Origin: Blastococcus colisei
GTDB taxonomy: Bacteria; Actinomycetota; Actinomycetes; Mycobacteriales; Geodermatophilaceae
Direction of reading: 5' to 3'
Assembly: GCF_006717095.1 (NCBI RefSeq)
Contig: NZ_VFQE01000001.1
Coordinates: 1,240,001 to 1,304,000, forward strand
DNA length: 64,000 bases
Shown: positions 27,011-40,670 of the stretch, piece by piece
How the letters are laid out: every line of letters begins with the position of its first letter
Numbering within the stretch: the stretch's first letter is position 1
The notes under the pieces: model-generated
Told to the model about the DNA's origin: nothing
What the model saw: the letters and a program-made list of their open reading frames with translations, nothing else
Databases searched by the model: none
Made by a program: the position numbers and the translations under genes

Positions 27011-27825
27011 TAGACCCCCGACGGAATCAGCAGGTCGACCACGAGCGGCAGGTGGTCGGAGGCGCCGTCGGCGTCGAGGACCCGTGCGGTGGCGACGGCG
27101 ATGCCCGACGACACCCAGGCCTGGTCGATGCGACGGTGCGGGGCGCGCGCGGGATGCGTGTGCCCCTCGTCGCGCTGCCAGAAGCGCCAGCCGGCCTGGT
27201 CATCGCGGTCCTCGGCCAGCTCCCACGCGTCGGTGAACCGCTGCCTCAGCGGGTCCAGCTCCGGCGCGTCGGGGCGTGCGTTGAAGTCGCCCACCAGGAC
27301 GCCGGCGGCCATGTCCTCGGTGTGCAGGGCGGCCAGCGCCGTCACCTGCTCGGCCCGCTCCTCGGGGGACCGGGTGGTGAGGTGGGTCGCGGTCACCCAC
27401 AGCGTGCTGCCGTCCAGTTCCAGCATCGTCCGGAGGGCGCTGCGCGGTTCGCCGCTGCCGGGGAGCCGGTGAACGTCACTGACCAGGATCGGCAACCGGG
27501 ACAGCAGCGCGTTGCCGTACTGACGCGGCGGCCGGGCACCGGGCCGTGGTTCGTCGATCGCCGGGCCCCAGGCCAGCTGCATGTCCAGCGCCCGCGAGAG
27601 GAGCAGCGCCTGGTCGACGTCCTCGCTGCGGTCGCCGAAGTGGCGGTCGACCTCCTGGAGGCAGATCACGTCGGCGTCCGCCGATGCCAGCAGCGTGGCC
27701 AACCGCGGCAGGTCGTGCCGGGCGTCGTCGCCGACGCCGTGGTGGGTGTTGAAGGTGACCAGCCGGACGGGGACGGGCGGCTGGTCGGGACCAGGGGCGG
27801 GCCGCACCCCGTGCGCACCAGTCAT
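27010..27825 (-). CDS. endonuclease/exonuclease/phosphatase family protein
   Basis: 271-aa metal-dependent phosphoesterase of the DNase I/AP endonuclease fold. Motifs: LVTFNTHHG, ICLQEVDRHFG (metal glutamate), ATHLTTRSPEERAEQ, LVGDFNARPD, and the C-terminal SDHLPLVVDL (catalytic Asp-His pair). Substrate is unknown; nucleic acid, phosphatidylinositol phosphate or other phosphodiesters are all possible. The protein ends four codons past this motif at a TAG shared with the IS30 right end, so the original C-terminal residues may have been changed slightly. phoD lies 12 bp upstream on the same strand. Confidence 0.85.
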   Translation of the reverse strand: MTGAHGVRPAPGPDQPPVPVRLVTFNTHHGVGDDARHDLPRLATLLASADADVICLQEVDRHFGDRSEDVDQALLLSRALDMQLAWGPAIDEPRPGARPPRQYGNALLSRLPILVSDVHRLPGSGEPRSALRTMLELDGSTLWVTATHLTTRSPEERAEQVTALAALHTEDMAAGVLVGDFNARPDAPELDPLRQRFTDAWELAEDRDDQAGWRFWQRDEGHTHPARAPHRRIDQAWVSSGIAVATARVLDADGASDHLPLVVDLLIPSGV

Positions 27826-27837
27826 GCGCCCAGCCTG

Positions 27838-29511
27838 TCACCCGTCCGACAGCGGGCTGTCGAGCACCTGCCGCAGGCGCTCGTCGCCCTTCTCCGACAC
27901 CGACAGCAGGAACCGGGCCTCCCGGCCGTCGAGCACCAGCTCGCCGATCTGGTTGCCGAAGAACGGCCCGGCGTTCTTGTCCCACTCCAGCGCGGTCGAC
28001 TCGGCCTGGACCCACCGGGCCAACCGCTCGGTCAGCCGTCGTGCCCTCCTGCTCCAGCCGATCTTGAAGCCGACGCGGATGGGGTGCGGAGCCTGGTTGT
28101 GCAGCGGGGAGACGGTGAGCTGGTGCACGCGGGTGATCAGGTCGCTCGGCTCCACCAGTTCCGCGGCGTAGGCATGGTGGACGTCGCCGGAGAGCACCAG
28201 CGTCGTGGACGGCGCCCGGCCGTGCTCGCCCCGCGCCACCCGCGTGACCGCCTCGCCCAGCCGGTCGAAGGAGTGCCCGAACGCCGCCCAGTGCTCGAGG
28301 TCGGACGTCTGGCGCACGACCTCGGAGATCCGCCCACGCCACCGGCCGTGGTGTCGCACGTTGAGGGTCTCGTTCCACCGCTCCAGGTTGTGGATGGCGT
28401 GCGGCAGCAACCACGGCAGGGAGGTGCCGAGGATCAGGTGCTCCACGCCCTCGTCCACGGCGCGGCGCATCGCCGCCTCGACCCAGGCGAACTCGTCCTC
28501 GTCGAGCATCCGGCGGTGCTGCTCCTCGAGGACCCGGCCGGCCCGGGTGTCGACCATGATCAGCCGCGCGTCGCCCCAGTGCCGCACGAAGCTCCACCGG
28601 ATCGTGGCCGGTTCGGCATCGGCCAGTTCGGCCATCTCGCGCAGCATCGGCTCGGCGTCCCGGGTGAGGTCGTCGGCGCTCATGCCCAGGATCGCCTGCC
28701 AGGTCTTGTTCTCCGCCAGTTCCTGCGGGCTGAGGTTGCCCAGGTGCTGGTAGACCCAGTAGCTGACCAGGCCGCCGATGATGCGACCCTGCCACCAGGG
28801 CTGCCGGGTGATCTTCTCCCGCCACGCGGCCGAGGTGTTCCAGTCGTCGATCATCTCGTGGTCGTCGAAGATCATCGACGACGGGATCGTCGACAGCAGC
28901 CACCGCACCTGCGGGTCCCGCCAGGACTCGAAGTACAGCCGCGTGTACTCCTCGAAGTCCGCGACCTGACCGCCCGGGGACTGATTCCTCATCCGGCCGT
29001 CGCGCCGGCGGTGCAGCAGCGACTTCGTGTGCTTCGTGAGCTCGTCGGCGTAGACCTGATCGCCCAGGAGGACCAGCGCGTCGGGCCACCGGTCCTCCGG
29101 CAGCGCCGCCACCTGGCTCGCGTACAGGTCCAGGGCGTCCGGCGGGATGCCCTCGGAGGCCTCGACGGTGCGCGGGCTGGCGTAGCGGCAGGAGCCGAAG
29201 GCCAGCCGGAACGGCCCGGGATGCCCCGGCGTCCGGATGCGGCTGGCCGGGAACGCCGAGTCCTCGGGCGGCCACACCCGGACGTCGTCCAGCCGGACCT
29301 CGTAGGGCGTCGTGCTGCCGGGCTCGAGGTCCTCCACGACGACCAGGGCGTAGTGGTGACCGCCGACGCAGAAGGTCCGTGCCGTCCGGCCGAGGACGTC
29401 GACCTGGCAGGGGCGGTCGGTCTCGACCCACACGGTGGCGGAGACGGGGTCCACGTGCCGTAGCAGCGGGCCGAGCAGGAGCTCCGGTGAGGACCGGTCG
29501 GGGACGGACAT
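27838..29511 (-). CDS. phoD: PhoD-like alkaline phosphatase/phosphodiesterase
   Basis: 557 aa. The PhoD metallophosphatase core is visible: FRLAFGSCRYA, LVLLGDQVYAD, MIFDDHEMIDDWN, and LSGDVHHAYAAEL. These give the Asp, Asn and His metal ligands. A short N-terminal beta domain (VSATVWVETDRP) is present. There is no Tat or Sec signal peptide, so unlike secreted PhoD this protein should be cytoplasmic; such forms are frequent in actinobacteria. ATG 29511 was chosen, with ATG 29529 possible. It probably forms an operon with the endonuclease/phosphatase gene. Phosphate regulation is plausible, but I see no clear PHO box. Confidence 0.86.
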   Translation of the reverse strand: MSVPDRSSPELLLGPLLRHVDPVSATVWVETDRPCQVDVLGRTARTFCVGGHHYALVVVEDLEPGSTTPYEVRLDDVRVWPPEDSAFPASRIRTPGHPGPFRLAFGSCRYASPRTVEASEGIPPDALDLYASQVAALPEDRWPDALVLLGDQVYADELTKHTKSLLHRRRDGRMRNQSPGGQVADFEEYTRLYFESWRDPQVRWLLSTIPSSMIFDDHEMIDDWNTSAAWREKITRQPWWQGRIIGGLVSYWVYQHLGNLSPQELAENKTWQAILGMSADDLTRDAEPMLREMAELADAEPATIRWSFVRHWGDARLIMVDTRAGRVLEEQHRRMLDEDEFAWVEAAMRRAVDEGVEHLILGTSLPWLLPHAIHNLERWNETLNVRHHGRWRGRISEVVRQTSDLEHWAAFGHSFDRLGEAVTRVARGEHGRAPSTTLVLSGDVHHAYAAELVEPSDLITRVHQLTVSPLHNQAPHPIRVGFKIGWSRRARRLTERLARWVQAESTALEWDKNAGPFFGNQIGELVLDGREARFLLSVSEKGDERLRQVLDSPLSDG

Positions 29512-29593
29512 GCACCCAGCCTGGCCCATGAACCTGCGTCCCGCCGCAGTGTCCGCTGTGAGGCCGACTGCGACGGCTGGGAGACTCGGGCCC

Positions 29594-30796
29594 ATGGAAT
29601 TCGTCCTGATCGCGATCGCGATCCTCGTCGTCGCCCTGATCGCCGGGGTCGGTCTGCTCGTCGGCAAGGGCCGCCGAACCACCCGCCTCGACGACGATGC
29701 GGTGACCGGGACGACGCTCACCCGGCCGCGCCCACCGGCTCCGGTCGAGGAACCGCGCCCGTCGGGCGCCACGGCCTCCGGGCTGGGGCTGCCACCGGAC
29801 ACCGCGGAGGCGCCCGAGGTCGAGCTGCCCCCGGCCGAGCCGGAGCCCGGGCTGGTCTTCGAGACGCCGCCCCCGTCGGCCGGCCGGCTGGTGCGGTTGC
29901 GCTCGCGGCTGGCCCGCTCGCAGTCCTCGCTCGGCCGCGGCCTGCTCACCGTGCTCGCGCGCGAGAAGCTGACCGAGGACGACTGGGAGGAGGTCGAGGA
30001 GACCCTCCTGGCCGCCGACGTGGGCCTCGCCGCGACGACCCAGATCGTGGAGCGGCTGCGGACCCAGACGATGGTCCTGGCCACGGCCTCGGGGGCGGAG
30101 CTGCGGGAGCTGCTCGTCCGCGAGCTGACCGCCGTCCTCGGGCCGGACATGGACCGCACCCTCGGCACGAGCCGGCACGAGGGCCGGCCCGGGGTCGTCC
30201 TCGTCGTCGGGGTCAACGGCGCCGGCAAGACCACCACGGTCGGGAAGATCGCCCGCGTGCTCGTCGGCGACGGCAAGAGCGTCGTCCTCGGGGCGGCGGA
30301 CACCTTCCGCGCGGCTGCGGCCGACCAGCTCGAGACCTGGGGCGAACGGGTCGGGGTCCTCACCGTGCGGGGCCGCGAGGGCGGCGACCCGGCCTCGGTG
30401 GCCTTCGAGGCGGTCCGGACCGGCGTCGAGGGCGAGGTGGACGCCGTCCTGGTCGACACCGCCGGGCGGCTGCACACCAAGTCGGGTCTGATGGACGAGT
30501 TGGGCAAGGTCAAGCGGGTGGTCGAGAAGGTCTCGCCGGTGACCGAGGTGCTGCTCGTGCTCGATGCGACGACCGGCCAGAACGGCGTCGTCCAGGCGCG
30601 GGTGTTCACCGAGGCCGTCACCGTCACCGGCATCGTCCTCACCAAGCTCGACGGGACGGCGAAGGGCGGCATCGTCGTCTCGGTCCAGCGCGAGCTGGGC
30701 ATCCCGGTGAAGCTGATCGGCCTGGGGGAGGGGCCCGACGACCTCGCCCCGTTCGAGCCGCGCGCGTTCGCCGAGGGCCTGGTGGGCGAACTCTAG
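29594..30796 (+). CDS. ftsY: signal recognition particle receptor FtsY
   Basis: 400-aa SRP GTPase that docks ribosome-SRP complexes at the membrane. It has an N-terminal transmembrane segment (FVLIAIAILVVALIAGVGLL, 3-22), as in mycobacterial FtsY, and a proline/acidic-rich A domain to about 95. The NG domain follows with GVNGAGKTT (about 206-214), DTFRAAAADQLE, DTAGRLHTK and TKLDGTAKGG. It is divergent from phoD and converges with the ECF ATPase gene, overlapping it by 4 bp at the stop codons. Confidence 0.97.
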   Translation: MEFVLIAIAILVVALIAGVGLLVGKGRRTTRLDDDAVTGTTLTRPRPPAPVEEPRPSGATASGLGLPPDTAEAPEVELPPAEPEPGLVFETPPPSAGRLVRLRSRLARSQSSLGRGLLTVLAREKLTEDDWEEVEETLLAADVGLAATTQIVERLRTQTMVLATASGAELRELLVRELTAVLGPDMDRTLGTSRHEGRPGVVLVVGVNGAGKTTTVGKIARVLVGDGKSVVLGAADTFRAAAADQLETWGERVGVLTVRGREGGDPASVAFEAVRTGVEGEVDAVLVDTAGRLHTKSGLMDELGKVKRVVEKVSPVTEVLLVLDATTGQNGVVQARVFTEAVTVTGIVLTKLDGTAKGGIVVSVQRELGIPVKLIGLGEGPDDLAPFEPRAFAEGLVGEL

Positions 30797-31539
30797 ACGT
30801 ACTTCGGGTCGAACCCGTACGGGAGCTCGAGCCGGTGCCTGCCGAGCAGCTCGGCGTCGCTCAGCAGCTCGCGGGTGGGCCCGTCGGCGACCACCACGCC
30901 GCCGTCGAGGACCACCGAGCGCGGGCACAGCTGCAGGGCGTAGGGCAGGTCGTGGGTGACCATCAGCAGGGTCACCGGCAGGGCCTGGAGCACCTCGGCG
31001 AGCTCGCGGCGACCCGCCGGGTCGAGGTTCGACGACGGCTCGTCGAGGACGAGGATCTCGGGGTGCATCGACAGCACCGTGGCGACGGCGACCCGCCGGC
31101 GCTGGCCGAACGACAGGTGGTGCGGGGGCCGGTCGCCGTACCCGGCCATCCCCACCTGCTCCAGTGCTGCCGAGACGCGCACGGCCACCTCGTCCTCGGG
31201 CAGCCCGAGGTTGCGGGGACCGAAGGCGACGTCCTCGCCGACGGTCGGCATGAAGAGCTGGTCGTCGGGGTCCTGGAACACGATGCCCACCCGCCGTCGG
31301 ACCTCCTGCAATGCCGGCTTGGCCACGGGGAGACCGGCGACGCCGACCCGGCCCCGGCCGGCGCGCAGGATGCCGTTGAGGTGCAGCACGAGGGTGGTCT
31401 TGCCGGCGCCGTTCGGTCCGAGCAGGGCGACCCGCTCGCCGCGCTCGATGCGCAGGTCGACGCCGAAGAGCGCCTGGTGGCCGTCGGGGTAGGCGAACGC
31501 CAGGTCCTCGACCAGCAGGGACGGCGGGGGAGCAGTCAT
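30793..31539 (-). CDS. cbiO: ECF transporter ATPase, nickel/cobalt (CbiO/NikO)
   Basis: 248-aa ABC ATPase that powers the CbiM/N/Q uptake complex. Walker A GPNGAGKTT is at 41-49, the Q-loop FQDPDDQLF at 88-96, the signature LSFGQRR (142-148, a variant of LSGGQ) and Walker B ILVLDEPSSNLDP near 162. The QDPDDQ motif is typical of ECF ATPases. The start ATG 31539 overlaps the CbiQ stop (ATGA). It is last in the minus-strand M-N-Q-O operon. Confidence 0.92.
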   Translation of the reverse strand: MTAPPPSLLVEDLAFAYPDGHQALFGVDLRIERGERVALLGPNGAGKTTLVLHLNGILRAGRGRVGVAGLPVAKPALQEVRRRVGIVFQDPDDQLFMPTVGEDVAFGPRNLGLPEDEVAVRVSAALEQVGMAGYGDRPPHHLSFGQRRRVAVATVLSMHPEILVLDEPSSNLDPAGRRELAEVLQALPVTLLMVTHDLPYALQLCPRSVVLDGGVVVADGPTRELLSDAELLGRHRLELPYGFDPKYV

Positions 31540-32318
31540 CCGAGGAGGAACCCGGCACCGAGAACTGCCGCTGCCGAGGCGGGGAGGCTCAGTGCGGTCG
31601 GCCACTGGGTGGCCGGTACCGCTCGTCGCGGTCCCTGCGGCAGGCGTCCGTCGTAGCCGCGGGACAGCATCGCCAGGTGCACGCGCTCGCCGCGTTCGTA
31701 GGACCGGACGAACAGCGCCCCGGCCGCCGGGCCGAGCACCCGCAGCGCGCCCAGGTGCCGGCCCCGGAACCCGCGCGACTCCCGCGCCACCCGCATGCGC
31801 TGGAGCTCGCCGCCGACGACGTCGGCGTACCGGATCATGAACATCAGGATCTGGACCAGCAGCTGCGGCAGCCGCAGCCGCTCCAGGCCGTGCAGCAGCT
31901 CGCGCGGCTCGGTGGTCGCGGCCAGCACCGTGGCCGCGAGCACGGCGATGGTGGCCTTGGCCAGGATGCCCCCGCCGGTGGCCAGCCCGTTCTCCGACAG
32001 TGACAGGCCGAGCACCTCCACCCGCGGCCCGCGCGCGACGAAGGGCAGCAGGACGGCGAACGCGACGAAGGGGATCTCCACCACGAGGCCCCGGGCCAGC
32101 CGGCCCGGTGCGACCCCGGCCACGGCTGCGACGCCGAGGACGAGCAGGAGGTCGGCGGTGTAGACCGCCGGGGCCCAGGGAGCATGCACCGGGGTGGCGA
32201 CGACGACGAGGGCGAACGCCAGGACGGCCACGAGCTTGGCCTGCGGCGCCAGCCGGTGGACGGGGCTGGAGCCGGCGATGTATCGGGCGCTCAGCGCGCC
32301 CGCGGGGCCGGCGGCCAC
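31536..32318 (-). CDS. cbiQ: ECF transporter transmembrane protein (CbiQ/NikQ)
   Basis: 260-aa T component. It has about five membrane segments and the two cytoplasmic coupling motifs that contact the ATPase: RVARESRGFRG and AMLSRGYDGRLP (the A-R-G signatures). SSPVHRLAPQAKLVAVLAF is the typical N-terminus. GTG 32318 starts one base after the CbiN stop. The frame continues upstream, but the extra residues lie in cbiN. Confidence 0.9.
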   Translation of the reverse strand: MAAGPAGALSARYIAGSSPVHRLAPQAKLVAVLAFALVVVATPVHAPWAPAVYTADLLLVLGVAAVAGVAPGRLARGLVVEIPFVAFAVLLPFVARGPRVEVLGLSLSENGLATGGGILAKATIAVLAATVLAATTEPRELLHGLERLRLPQLLVQILMFMIRYADVVGGELQRMRVARESRGFRGRHLGALRVLGPAAGALFVRSYERGERVHLAMLSRGYDGRLPQGPRRAVPATQWPTALSLPASAAAVLGAGFLLG

Positions 32319-32319
32319 G

Positions 32320-32634
32320 TCAGTCGGGGACGGGGGTCTCGTCGCGACCGCGGCGGCGGACCACCAGGGCGAGGCCACCGGCCAGCAGCAGGGTCACGAC
32401 GACGCCGATGACGCCGGCGGCCCCGCCGGACAGCGCGCCGTCCTGGCCACCGATCGCGTAGTCGGCCAGGGGCGAGCCGGCGACGGCGCTGTCCTCGGCG
32501 GTGTGCCCGAAGCCGGTGTCCTCGGCGGCCCACTCCAGGCCGTCGGGCGAGGAGCTGGCGAAGCCGCTCAGCACGGCGGCGACCACCAGGGTCACCGCGA
32601 TGCCCGCCACCCAGAACCAGCGACGGCGGCTCAT
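32320..32634 (-). CDS. cbiN: ECF transporter small membrane protein (CbiN-like)
   Basis: 104 aa with one membrane helix at each end (FWVAGIAVTLVVAAVLSGFA and VIGVVVTLLLAGGLALVV) and an extracytoplasmic loop. The loop contains SPDGLEWAAEDTGF and DYAIGG, as in CbiN-type components of cobalt/nickel importers. CbiN is needed with CbiM to load the metal. ATG 32634 overlaps the CbiM stop; cbiQ follows directly. Confidence 0.85.
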   Translation of the reverse strand: MSRRRWFWVAGIAVTLVVAAVLSGFASSSPDGLEWAAEDTGFGHTAEDSAVAGSPLADYAIGGQDGALSGGAAGVIGVVVTLLLAGGLALVVRRRGRDETPVPD

Positions 32635-33335
32635 CGGGTGACGCCCGCCGGCTCGAGCCCGGGACGGCGGGCCAGGGCGGCCTCCCGACGCAGGTGCCCC
32701 GCGGCGTGCACGAGGTCGGGCCGGACGGCCAGCACCGCACCCAGGACGGCCACGGTGATCGCCGCCTCGCCCAGGCCGATGAGCAGGTGCACGCCGGTCA
32801 TGGCGCCGGCGACGGCGCCCAGCGGCACGTCGGCGACACCGCCGAGACCGAACAGCCCGACGAAGGCCAGCGCCGCGACGGGCACCGAGAGGAAGGCGCC
32901 GATCCCGGACGCGGCCAGCAGCGACGTGCGGGTGCGCGGCAGGACGGCGGTGAGCGCGCGCACGACCCCGTAGCCGATGACGACGGCGACCAGCCCCAGC
33001 AGGGTGACGTTCGTACCGAGCGCGGTGAGCCCCCCGTCGGCGAAGAGCACCGCTTGCACCAGGAGGACGACGGTCATGCTCAGCACCGCCGTCCACGGCC
33101 CGACCAGCACCGCGGTCAGTGCGCCGCCGATCAGGTGCCCGCTCGTGCCGGCCGCGACGGGAAAGTTGACCATCTGGACCGCGAAGACGAAGGCGGCGGT
33201 GAGTCCGGCCATGGGCGCGGTGCGGTCGTCGAGCTCCTGCCGCGCCTGCCGCAGTGCGACGGCCACGGCGCCGGCGGCGGCCACGCCGGTGGCCACGGAC
33301 GTGGGCGCGTCGAGGAATCCATCGGGTACGTGCAC
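32631..33335 (-). CDS. cbiM: ECF transporter substrate-binding protein, nickel/cobalt (CbiM/NikM)
   Basis: 234-aa integral membrane S component. The N-terminus MHVPDGFLD holds the free amino group, H2 and nearby residues that bind the metal ion, so GTG 33335 must be the start. VNFPVAAGTSGHLIGGAL supplies the second conserved histidine site. About seven membrane helices are visible. CbiM and NikM cannot be separated safely by eye, but a Nur-like (nickel-responsive) box at 33348-33364 points to nickel. Transcription looks leaderless. Confidence 0.9.
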   Translation of the reverse strand: MHVPDGFLDAPTSVATGVAAAGAVAVALRQARQELDDRTAPMAGLTAAFVFAVQMVNFPVAAGTSGHLIGGALTAVLVGPWTAVLSMTVVLLVQAVLFADGGLTALGTNVTLLGLVAVVIGYGVVRALTAVLPRTRTSLLAASGIGAFLSVPVAALAFVGLFGLGGVADVPLGAVAGAMTGVHLLIGLGEAAITVAVLGAVLAVRPDLVHAAGHLRREAALARRPGLEPAGVTR

Positions 33336-33341
33336 GCGGCG

Positions 33342-33364
33342 ACCTTATTGCACATCGTTTGCAA
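33342..33364 (-). promoter_or_regulatory. Nur-like operator and -10 element of the nickel/cobalt uptake operon
   Basis: TTGCAC-ATCGT-TTGCAA at 33348-33364 matches the Streptomyces Nur box tTGCaa-N5-ttGCAA, with one clear mismatch. On the minus strand, TAAGGT (33347-33342) is a likely -10 element just 6 nt before the GTG, and the 17-bp box fills the -10/-35 spacer exactly, the usual place for a repressor site. Nur represses nickel uptake when nickel is plentiful. Confidence 0.6.
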
Positions 33365-33450
33365 CTGCGACCGGCCCGGCCCGCTCCAGGTGGCCGAGCC
33401 CCGGGGCGCGCAACACCGCCGCAACGCAGGCGCCGGACACGCGGCGGGAG

Positions 33451-33489
33451 TTCACCGGGCCGAAACGCGAGGACGAACGCCCCGGAAAC
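33451..33489 (+). promoter_or_regulatory. candidate GlnR double box upstream of amtB
   Basis: TTCAC-N6-GAAAC-N7-CGAAC-N6-GAAAC, 75 bp before amtB. The actinobacterial GlnR consensus is gTnAC-N6-GaAAC-N6 repeated; here both GAAAC halves are perfect, the gTnAC halves are partial, and the central gap is one base too long. The amtB-glnK-glnD operon is the classic GlnR target. Confidence 0.5.
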
Positions 33490-33563
33490 ACCGCGACGGC
33501 ACGGTGAGCGCCGACCGGATCGACCGGGTCGCCCCTCGACCCCGAACCCTTCAGGAGGTTGCC

Positions 33564-37670
<4,107 letters not shown>

Positions 37671-37739
37671 ACTGTCGGTAGGGCGTGCGACGGTCGCGTG
37701 GACGGGGACGGAACGGTCCCCCTGCCGAGAGGAGCCCAC

Positions 37740-37931
37740 GTGGACAGCCGACTGTGGCCCTGCCCCCCGTGCGGGGAGATCACCGAGTTCGTGCAGCCGC
37801 CCTGCGCCGACGGGCACACCGACGACGGCGGCGACTGCCCTGAGTGGGCGTGCGTGGGCTGTGGCTCGGCCGTGGTCCTGGGGGAGCTGTCGCTGGTGGC
37901 CGACGTCGTGCGCGCCCGCATCGCTGCCTGA
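37740..37931 (+). CDS. small cysteine-rich protein, probable zinc ribbon
   Basis: 63 aa with CPPCG, FVQPPCADG, GDCPEWAC and CGSA, six to seven cysteines in pairs that suggest one or two zinc sites. GTG 37740 was chosen because GAGAGGAG lies 6 nt upstream. The C-terminal part (VVLGELSLVADVVRARIA) looks helical. I do not recognise the family. It sits alone between glnD and ffh on the same strand, 69 bp after glnD and 67 bp before ffh. Confidence 0.65.
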   Translation: MDSRLWPCPPCGEITEFVQPPCADGHTDDGGDCPEWACVGCGSAVVLGELSLVADVVRARIAA

Positions 37932-37998
37932 CACCTCGATACCCTGGGGTCAGGTGGTGCGGGGCTCCCGCATCCGTTGACCCCTGCGAGGACGTGCT

Positions 37999-39563
<1,565 letters not shown>

Positions 39564-39567
<4 letters not shown>

Positions 39568-40661
39568 GCGCCATGGCACCGGGGCCGCCGTTCCACCTCG
39601 CCGGTGTGGTGCTCCCCGAGGGGGAGCACCGCGACCTCTGGGTGCGCGAGGGCCGGTTCAGCTTCGAGCGCGTCCCCGGTGCCGAGACGATCAGCACGGG
39701 CGGCTGGCTGATCCCCGGCCTCGTCGACGCCCACTGCCACGTCGGCATCGGTGTCGGCGGTGCGCACGTGCACGACCTGGACGGGCTGCGGCAGCAGGCG
39801 CTCGACGAGCGCGCGGCCGGCGTGCTCGCGCTGCGCGACTGCGGCTCACCCGTCGACACCCGGATCCTGGACGACGAGCCGGACCTGCCGCGGATCATCC
39901 GGGCGGGGCGGCACATCGCACGGCCCCGGCGCTACATCCCCCACCTCGGCATCGAGCTGGAGCCCGAGGACCTGAGCGCCGAGGTGCGCGTGCAGGCCGG
40001 CCGCGGCGACGGCTGGGTCAAGCTGGTGGGCGACTGGATCGACCGCTCCGTCGGCGACCTGGCGCCGGAGTGGCCGCCCGACGTGCTGGCGGCCGCCATC
40101 GCCGCCGCGCACGAGGCCGGCGCCCGGGTCACCGCGCACACCTTCGGCACCGACGCGCTGCCCGACCTCATCGCCGCGGGCATCGACTGCATCGAGCACG
40201 GCACCGGCCTGACCGAGGACCTCATCGGCGAGATGGCGAGGCGGGGGACGGCCGTCGTCCCGACGCTGGTGAACGTCGAGAACTTTCCGGGCTTCGCCGC
40301 GGCGGGGGAGGAGAAGTTCCCGTCCTACGCGAGCACGATGCGGCGGCTGTACGCGAACTCGGGCGCCGTCGTCCGTGCGGCGTTCGAGGCGGGCGTCCCC
40401 GTGTTCGCCGGCACCGACGCCGGCGGCGGCATCGAGCACGGCCGGATCGGCGACGAGGTCCGCGCCCTGCACGAGGCCGGGTTGCCCGCCGAGGCGGCGC
40501 TGGCCGCGGCGTCGTGGTCGGCCCGGGCCTGGCTCGGCCTGCCGTGCATCGAGGAGGGCGCGCCGGCCGACGTCGTCGTCTACGACCGTGATCCCCGCGT
40601 CGACCTCGACGTCCTCGCCCGGCCCCGTCTCACCCTCCTGCGCGGCCGCGTCGTCGCTTAG
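39564..40661 (+). CDS. amidohydrolase family protein
   Basis: 365-aa metal-dependent hydrolase with the TIM-barrel ligands: DAHCHVG (D55, H57, H59), WVKLVGDW (a lysine that may be carbamylated), VTAHTFGTDALP, CIEHGTGLT and FAGTDAGGG. An N- and C-terminal beta domain surrounds the barrel (LIPGLVDAH; APADVVVYDRDP). Substrate is unknown; imidazolonepropionase- or prolidase-like relatives exist. The start GTG 39564 overlaps the ffh stop, and the ffh-amidohydrolase pairing recurs in actinobacteria. Confidence 0.86.
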
Positions 40662-40664
40662 GTT
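40659..40664 (+). promoter_or_regulatory. -10 element of the hypothetical gene at 40671, probable leaderless transcript
   Basis: TAGGTT fits TANNNT and ends 6 nt before the GTG at 40671; it overlaps the stop codon of the amidohydrolase gene. Confidence 0.4.
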
Positions 40665-40670
40665 GCCGGC

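Noticed and set aside
27476-31558. 1360-codon open frame on the minus strand across phoD, ftsY and cbiO
   Set aside because: It crosses several true genes in other frames and contains no domain of its own.
30793-33370. Cobalamin riboswitch upstream of the CbiMNQO operon
   Set aside because: The space between the start codon and the divergent amtB promoter is short, and I see no B12-box; a Nur-like box occupies the promoter instead.
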